Shown here: positions 6,614-9,993 of the stretch, piece after piece | Layout of the letters: every line of letters starts with the position of its first letter | How positions within the stretch are numbered: position 1 is the stretch's first letter | NCBI GenBank assembly: GCA_903891375.1 | Contig: CAITEL010000068.1 | Coordinates: forward strand, 1 to 9,993 | DNA length: 9,993 nt | Direction: 5' to 3' | DNA from: an uncultured Neisseriaceae bacterium | GTDB lineage: Bacteria; Pseudomonadota; Gammaproteobacteria; Burkholderiales; UBA11063 | The notes under the pieces: generated by a model | The model's input: the letters and a program-made list of their open reading frames with translations, nothing else | Database searches by the model: none | What the model was told of the DNA's origin: nothing | Position numbers and translations under genes: made by a program

Positions 6614-8149
6614 ATGCAAACAAAAGAACATTTAAAAACTACACATCGCACATCATTATTTAGTGCTACGGCATTAAGCGCTACATCTATGGTTGGCTCT
6701 GGCTGGTTATTTAGTGCACAACTAAATGCGAAGATAGCAGGTAATTATTCTTTCTTAGCATGGTTTCTTGCAGCTTTACTAATTATTGCTGTAGGGCTAT
6801 GTTTATCACAAGTGGTTGCTAAGTACCCAGTTCGTGGGGCAACTACACGTTCAAGTGCATTGTCGCATAATGGTATATTTGGTATGCCTTTTGCTTTTGC
6901 TAATTGGTTTGGGGTCATGGTAGTAATCGCAACTGAATCACAAGCCACAACACAGTACTTAGCGGCTGCATTGCATAGTAATATGTTGATGAATAATACG
7001 GGACTTACTGTACATGGAAAACTATTTGCGTTAGCGGTTTTATTTGTTTATTTAATGGTAAACTATTTTGGTATAATGTTATTAGCTAAAATAAATAATG
7101 TGGTTACCATATTAAAAATATTCACGCCATTGTTTACGATTGCATTATTAATAATTGCAAAATTTGATACAACAAATTTTTCTATAGTAGGGGATGGTGC
7201 TTATTCAACCTCTTCAGCTATTACTGCTATTATTAGTGCAGGGCTAATTTATTCCTATAATGGGTTTCAAATTTCTGTTGCTTTTGCTAGCGAAATCAAA
7301 AATCCACGACGCAATGTACCATTGTCAATTATACTCTCTGCGGTTATAGTGATGGTTGTATATATGTTATTACAATTAGCCTTTATGGGGGCAGTACCGC
7401 ATGACCAACTATTAAGTGTAGGTGGTTGGGCTGGACTTAATTATCATTCACCATTACTTAATTTGGCAATGTTGCTTGGTTTAAATTTTGTAGCGATAGT
7501 TTTACTTGCTGATAGTACAATTAGTCCATCTGGCACTGGTTTTGCATATTTAGGTGCAGCGTCACGTATGTCTTATGCTATGGGGTCTGCTGGGCAAATG
7601 CCAAAATGGACGATTAGTAAACTCCATCCAAAATATTTTCTCTGTCGGCGTTCTTTATTATTAAATTGGATATTAGCTTCGTTGGTGTTATGGAATTCTG
7701 AGAGCTGGGCATCATTAATGGTGGTGGTAACGGGTTATCATATAATAGGTTACATGGCGGCACCTATAAGTATGGGGGCAATACGGCCTAAAACTCGTTT
7801 TTTTGGTGCCATAGTGTTTGTGCTTTTAGGCGCTATACTAACTACACTCCCGCAACACGATTTTTTTATGATGAACGTTTCATTGGTTGGTTTAATGGTG
7901 ATTTTTGGTGCCGTTCAAATAGGGCGTGGTGCTAAAATAAGTATTTTATTGCAGTTAATTGTGCCATTTCTCCTTTATCTATGGGTTATTTATCTATATC
8001 AAAATCTTATTTTTGTGGGTATAATCTCGTTGATATTTTATATATTCATAACAAGTGATACTTATGTGAACTTCTGCAAACTGCATAGAGATACTTCTGT
8101 GGAGATAGACGAAGAAACAGCTAATTTACTATTAGAAGGTATCCATTAA
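6614..8149 (+). CDS. APC superfamily amino acid permease
   Basis: A 511-residue inner-membrane protein with about 12 hydrophobic segments, in the usual size range for amino acid-polyamine-organocation carriers. MVGSGWLF (26-33) is the unwound part of helix 1 that binds the amino acid backbone. YPVRGATTR (71-79) follows helix 2. YSYNGFQISVAFASEIKNP (213-231) with RRNVP (232-236) is the strongest family motif, covering helix 6 and the following loop. GQMPKWTISKLHPK (327-340) matches the cytoplasmic loop after helix 8. The C-terminal ~30 residues are hydrophilic and cytoplasmic. The family imports or exchanges amino acids with protons or other amino acids; the substrate cannot be read from sequence, though acidic or cationic amino acids are common for this size class. 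ATG at 6614 has only a weak GGGG (6600-6603) 10 bases ahead. It stands alone between two gaps, so it is probably its own transcription unit. Confidence 0.93.
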   Translation: MQTKEHLKTTHRTSLFSATALSATSMVGSGWLFSAQLNAKIAGNYSFLAWFLAALLIIAVGLCLSQVVAKYPVRGATTRSSALSHNGIFGMPFAFANWFGVMVVIATESQATTQYLAAALHSNMLMNNTGLTVHGKLFALAVLFVYLMVNYFGIMLLAKINNVVTILKIFTPLFTIALLIIAKFDTTNFSIVGDGAYSTSSAITAIISAGLIYSYNGFQISVAFASEIKNPRRNVPLSIILSAVIVMVVYMLLQLAFMGAVPHDQLLSVGGWAGLNYHSPLLNLAMLLGLNFVAIVLLADSTISPSGTGFAYLGAASRMSYAMGSAGQMPKWTISKLHPKYFLCRRSLLLNWILASLVLWNSESWASLMVVVTGYHIIGYMAAPISMGAIRPKTRFFGAIVFVLLGAILTTLPQHDFFMMNVSLVGLMVIFGAVQIGRGAKISILLQLIVPFLLYLWVIYLYQNLIFVGIISLIFYIFITSDTYVNFCKLHRDTSVEIDEETANLLLEGIH

Positions 8150-8170
8150 GAGTTAAGATATAAATCTGGA

Positions 8171-8200
8171 GGTCATTCCTGCAAAATGGTGGGAATGACC
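8171..8200 (+). terminator. Hairpin after the APC permease, possibly a terminator derived from a dispersed repeat
   Basis: GGTCATTCC (8171-8179) pairs perfectly with GGAATGACC (8192-8200) around a 12-base loop, 21 bases after the permease stop. The position suits a terminator, but the following ATTATTGTG is poor in T. The arms match the common bacterial repeat with GTCATTCC...GGAATGAC ends, so it may be a repeat used as a terminator. Confidence 0.5.
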
Positions 8201-8293
8201 ATTATTGTGACATAGTTATTTCAGTTCCACGATGATCACCAAGTTTTATTTTAATCTCTTTGGGTATAATTTCTCGCTGCTTGCCGCAACACT

Positions 8294-8320
8294 GTCATAC
8301 CAGCGAAGGCTGGTATCCAG
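8294..8320. repeat. Short dispersed palindromic repeat unit (GTCATACC...GGTATCCAG type)
   Basis: ATACCAGC (8297-8304) pairs perfectly with GCTGGTAT (8309-8316) around GAAG. With the flanking TGTC and CCAG it has the form of the GTCATTCCCGC/GCGGGAATCCAG units that occur in many copies in numerous proteobacterial genomes. On the - strand it reads WIPAFAGMT. The copy number here cannot be known from one window. Confidence 0.6.
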
Positions 8321-8541
8321 CCCTTGCTCTGTAAAAGTTTTTGCTCTAAACTCTCTGGAGAATCAAATAGAATGTGTGGTGGCACGCATTTAAATTCAAC
8401 CAAAGATATAAATAACTGTACCGTCACAAAAGTTAAAACAAGTAAAGTATCACTAGATGGGGCAGAAAAATTTGAAGCCACAATTTATTATCATTGTTAA
8501 ATTATGAATATTTAAGAATCTCACTTTTACACGGCATTTTT

Positions 8542-9885
8542 CTAAGGAGCCGAGCTTTCTTGTTTGTGGACCATTAGCTGGTCTATTTTATAACCCTTGC
8601 TTCTATCTATATCAACTATTTCAAAAACATACCCACCGTATACAAATTTATCAAATTCCTTAGGTAGGCGACCTTTTTCGCTACCTAAAATAGAAATCGC
8701 AAAGCCTGCTACGGTATGATAATTACCTAAAGATTCATCAGGTAGCTCTGCAATATCGAGTGCTTGTTTAACATCGTCAATTGGAGCTAGTCCGTCGATT
8801 AACCATTTACCAGAGGTGTCTTTTAGTATTAATAAATTCTCATCGAGAGTTTCAGGGTAGTTGCCGACTACAGCTTCCATTAAGTCTACCATGGTGATTA
8901 ACCCTTCAAGGTCACCAAATTCATTATATACAAGTGCTATATGCGTTTTATATTTACGAAAGGCAGCTAAGGTTTCGATTAAAGTTAAAGTATTGGGTAT
9001 TGAGTGTAATGGTAGAATGTTATCAAAATTTAACCTAGCAATTTTGTGATTTTGTTGTCCAGTATATAGTTGTTCGGCAAAATCTTTAATCCAAATTGAT
9101 GCGGAGCCAACACCTAATATGTGGTCTAAATTTTCTTTACAAACAATAATTCGTTTGGTTGGATTATTAAATATAATTTCTAGATTTTCTTTATATGGTG
9201 AGGTAATATTTATATACACAATTTCAGAACGTGGTGTCATTAACGCTCCTACCATTCGTTCATCCATGCGCCATACATTATCAAGTAAGCCTTTTTCTGT
9301 TTTATCTAATAGGCCAGATTGTGCACCAGCTTCAAATAAATCTTCAATATCTTCTGCAGATACATGGTGGTGGATATGTAATGGCATACGTAATATTCGT
9401 AGAATTGTGTCGGACAGAAAAGAAAAAACCGTAATTAATGGGCTAAATAATTTAATTAACCTTGAAGTTATTGGTGCTAGTGTGATGGCAATATTTTCTG
9501 GATATAAAAGGGCGATCCGTTTTGGTAAAATATCGCCGAACAATATGGTAATAAATGTGACTAAGGCAAAACTCACAATTACAGAAATCATGATACTATG
9601 AGAGGATAAATAGCTTATTTTCGCTAAGATTGGCTGTAAAAATGGGTCGAGTAAAGTTTCGGTAACTGCACCTTCAATAAGGGTAACAAAAGTTAGCCCA
9701 ATTTGGGTGGTGACAATCATGCGATGTGGGGCTAAGGCTAGTGCAAGTGCCAACTTAGCATTATTGTTGCCTTCATTTGCCAATGCTTGTAAACGTTGTC
9801 TCTTTGCAGCAATAAGAGAAACTTCAGATATGGCTAAAAATCCAGTAATAAAAATAAGTAAAAGAATAAGTAAGATTTGCAACAT
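8542..9885 (-). CDS. CNNM/CorC (HlyC/TlyC) family membrane protein with CBS pair, YtfL/PaeA-like
   Basis: A 447-residue protein, the same length as E. coli YtfL (PaeA). Order of parts: CNNM/DUF21 membrane domain (~1-170), with AISEVSLIAAKR (18-29), QIGLT (61-65) and FGDILPKRIA (116-125); a helical linker with AEDIEDLFEAGAQSGLL (177-193); a CBS pair (~210-340), with MTPR (216-219) opening the first and VYNEFGDLEGLIT (319-331) in the second; then a CorC/HlyC C-terminal domain (~350-440), with WLIDG (361-365), GNYHTVAGF (387-395) and FEIVDID (421-427). YtfL/PaeA is reported to protect against cadaverine and putrescine, probably as an exporter. Other family members export magnesium or affect cobalt resistance, so the substrate is uncertain. 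The old 'hemolysin' name should not be taken as function. ATG at 9885 has GGA (9894-9892) before it. It is monocistronic as far as the window shows. Confidence 0.93.
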   Translation of the reverse strand: MLQILLILLLIFITGFLAISEVSLIAAKRQRLQALANEGNNNAKLALALALAPHRMIVTTQIGLTFVTLIEGAVTETLLDPFLQPILAKISYLSSHSIMISVIVSFALVTFITILFGDILPKRIALLYPENIAITLAPITSRLIKLFSPLITVFSFLSDTILRILRMPLHIHHHVSAEDIEDLFEAGAQSGLLDKTEKGLLDNVWRMDERMVGALMTPRSEIVYINITSPYKENLEIIFNNPTKRIIVCKENLDHILGVGSASIWIKDFAEQLYTGQQNHKIARLNFDNILPLHSIPNTLTLIETLAAFRKYKTHIALVYNEFGDLEGLITMVDLMEAVVGNYPETLDENLLILKDTSGKWLIDGLAPIDDVKQALDIAELPDESLGNYHTVAGFAISILGSEKGRLPKEFDKFVYGGYVFEIVDIDRSKGYKIDQLMVHKQESSAP

Positions 9886-9915
9886 GCTAGTTCCATCAAA
9901 TATTCACACATTAGC

Positions 9916-9945
9916 ATTGTAACACAGTTGCAGGTATTAAGTCCA
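9916..9945 (-). promoter_or_regulatory. Candidate extended -10 promoter of the CNNM/CorC gene
   Basis: On the - strand TACAAT (9921-9916) is preceded by TGT, giving an extended -10 (TGTTACAAT). TGGACT (9945-9940, 4 of 6 to consensus) is a -35 candidate with an 18-base spacer. Transcription would begin near 9909, giving a leader of about 24 bases. The -35 overlaps the left arm of the dyad at 9943-9964. Confidence 0.5.
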
Positions 9946-9991
9946 GCGTAATTAATTACTCTGGCTTATAAATTTTTTTTAATTTTTTTTT
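9943..9991 (+). terminator. Dyad followed by T-tracts: terminator-like on the + strand, or operator plus curved DNA
   Basis: CCAG (9943-9946) pairs with CTGG (9961-9964), and between them GTAATTAATTAC (9948-9959) is a perfect palindrome; only 9947/9960 mismatch. Downstream on the + strand come T8 (9973-9980) and T9 (9983-9991), each led by AA, so AATTTTTTTT is repeated with a 10-base period. It looks like an intrinsic terminator, but no + strand gene lies just before it. Read from the - strand it is an A-tract region upstream of the CNNM/CorC promoter. Confidence 0.4.
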
Positions 9992-9993
9992 CA

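Larger units (their letters stand above)
8150..8541. other. 392-base gap with short inverted repeats and no convincing gene
   Basis: The gap separates the convergent permease (+) and CNNM/CorC (-) genes. It holds a hairpin at 8171-8200 and a repeat unit at 8294-8320, both described separately. A - strand open frame at 8481-8251 (76 residues, GTG start, no ribosome binding site) translates the repeat as GWIPAFAGMT, a well-known sign of a non-coding repeat read as protein. The sequence before the repeat (8481 to ~8330) and a different - strand frame after it (8276-8202) both look mildly protein-like, so a disrupted gene remnant is possible. I see no clear promoter, and no clear terminator for the CNNM/CorC gene at 8482-8541. 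Confidence 0.6.

Noticed and set aside
6580..6615. TTGAAC with TATTAT/TATAAT as a promoter just before the permease
   Set aside because: The TTGAAC to TATTAT spacer is 19 bases, and the TATAAT overlaps the start codon, so the transcript would begin inside the gene.
8251..8481. A 76-codon - strand open frame as an intact gene
   Set aside because: It has a GTG start without a ribosome binding site, and its C-terminal part (GWIPAFAGMT) is the typical translation of a non-coding palindromic repeat. Kept only as a possible remnant.
9119..9601. A 160-codon open frame on the + strand
   Set aside because: It is fully antisense to the well-supported CNNM/CorC gene, shows no family motif, and is best explained as a shadow of that gene's codon use.
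1..9993. Mobile element, CRISPR array, tRNA or defence system
   Set aside because: I saw no transposase or integrase motif, no regularly spaced repeats, no tRNA-like cloverleaf and no restriction, toxin-antitoxin or similar gene set; all large frames belong to known housekeeping or glycan families.

Overview
This window is chromosomal DNA from an AT-rich bacterium (roughly a third G+C in the purM region, lower in the sugar-polymer genes, judged from sampled lines only). The pairing of a PerM-type AI-2E transporter with Hda, divergent from purM, and the close match of the last gene to the YtfL/PaeA type of CNNM/CorC protein, point to a Gammaproteobacterium. Hda itself is a beta/gamma-type regulator of DnaA. 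I cannot name the genus; an AT-rich, possibly host-associated gammaproteobacterial lineage is a reasonable guess.

Layout. (1) Positions 1-3568, + strand: the end of a surface-polysaccharide cluster. It holds the C-terminal part of an O-antigen ligase/polymerase-type membrane protein, a family 2 glycosyltransferase, a second complete paralogue of the first protein, and a family 9 (heptosyltransferase-like) glycosyltransferase. The genes are close together and probably co-transcribed. (2) Positions 3543-3651: a large imperfect inverted repeat between convergent genes, probably the terminator for both sides. (3) Positions 3642-5389, - strand: perM-like transporter followed by hda, with a 4-base overlap. 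(4) Positions 5447-6478, + strand: purM, divergent from perM. (5) Positions 6614-8149, + strand: an APC-family amino acid permease behind a 135-base leader with nested dyads. (6) Positions 8150-8541: a gene-poor gap with two short inverted repeats of the widespread GTCATTCC/GTCATACC type and a possible gene remnant. (7) Positions 8542-9885, - strand: a CNNM/CorC family membrane protein with CBS domains. An extended -10 promoter candidate, a dyad and phased A-tracts lie upstream of it.

How the genes work together. The first block would extend lipid-linked or core sugars in the cytoplasm (GT2, GT9) and transfer or polymerise them at the periplasmic face (two ligase-like proteins). The rest is housekeeping: control of DnaA after replication initiation (Hda), purine synthesis (PurM), amino acid transport and cation or polyamine export. 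I see no mobile element, CRISPR array, tRNA, rRNA or obviously new defence system. The most unusual items are the tandem ligase paralogues, the 109-base inverted repeat, the nested dyads before the permease, and the repeat-interrupted stretch at 8202-8481.
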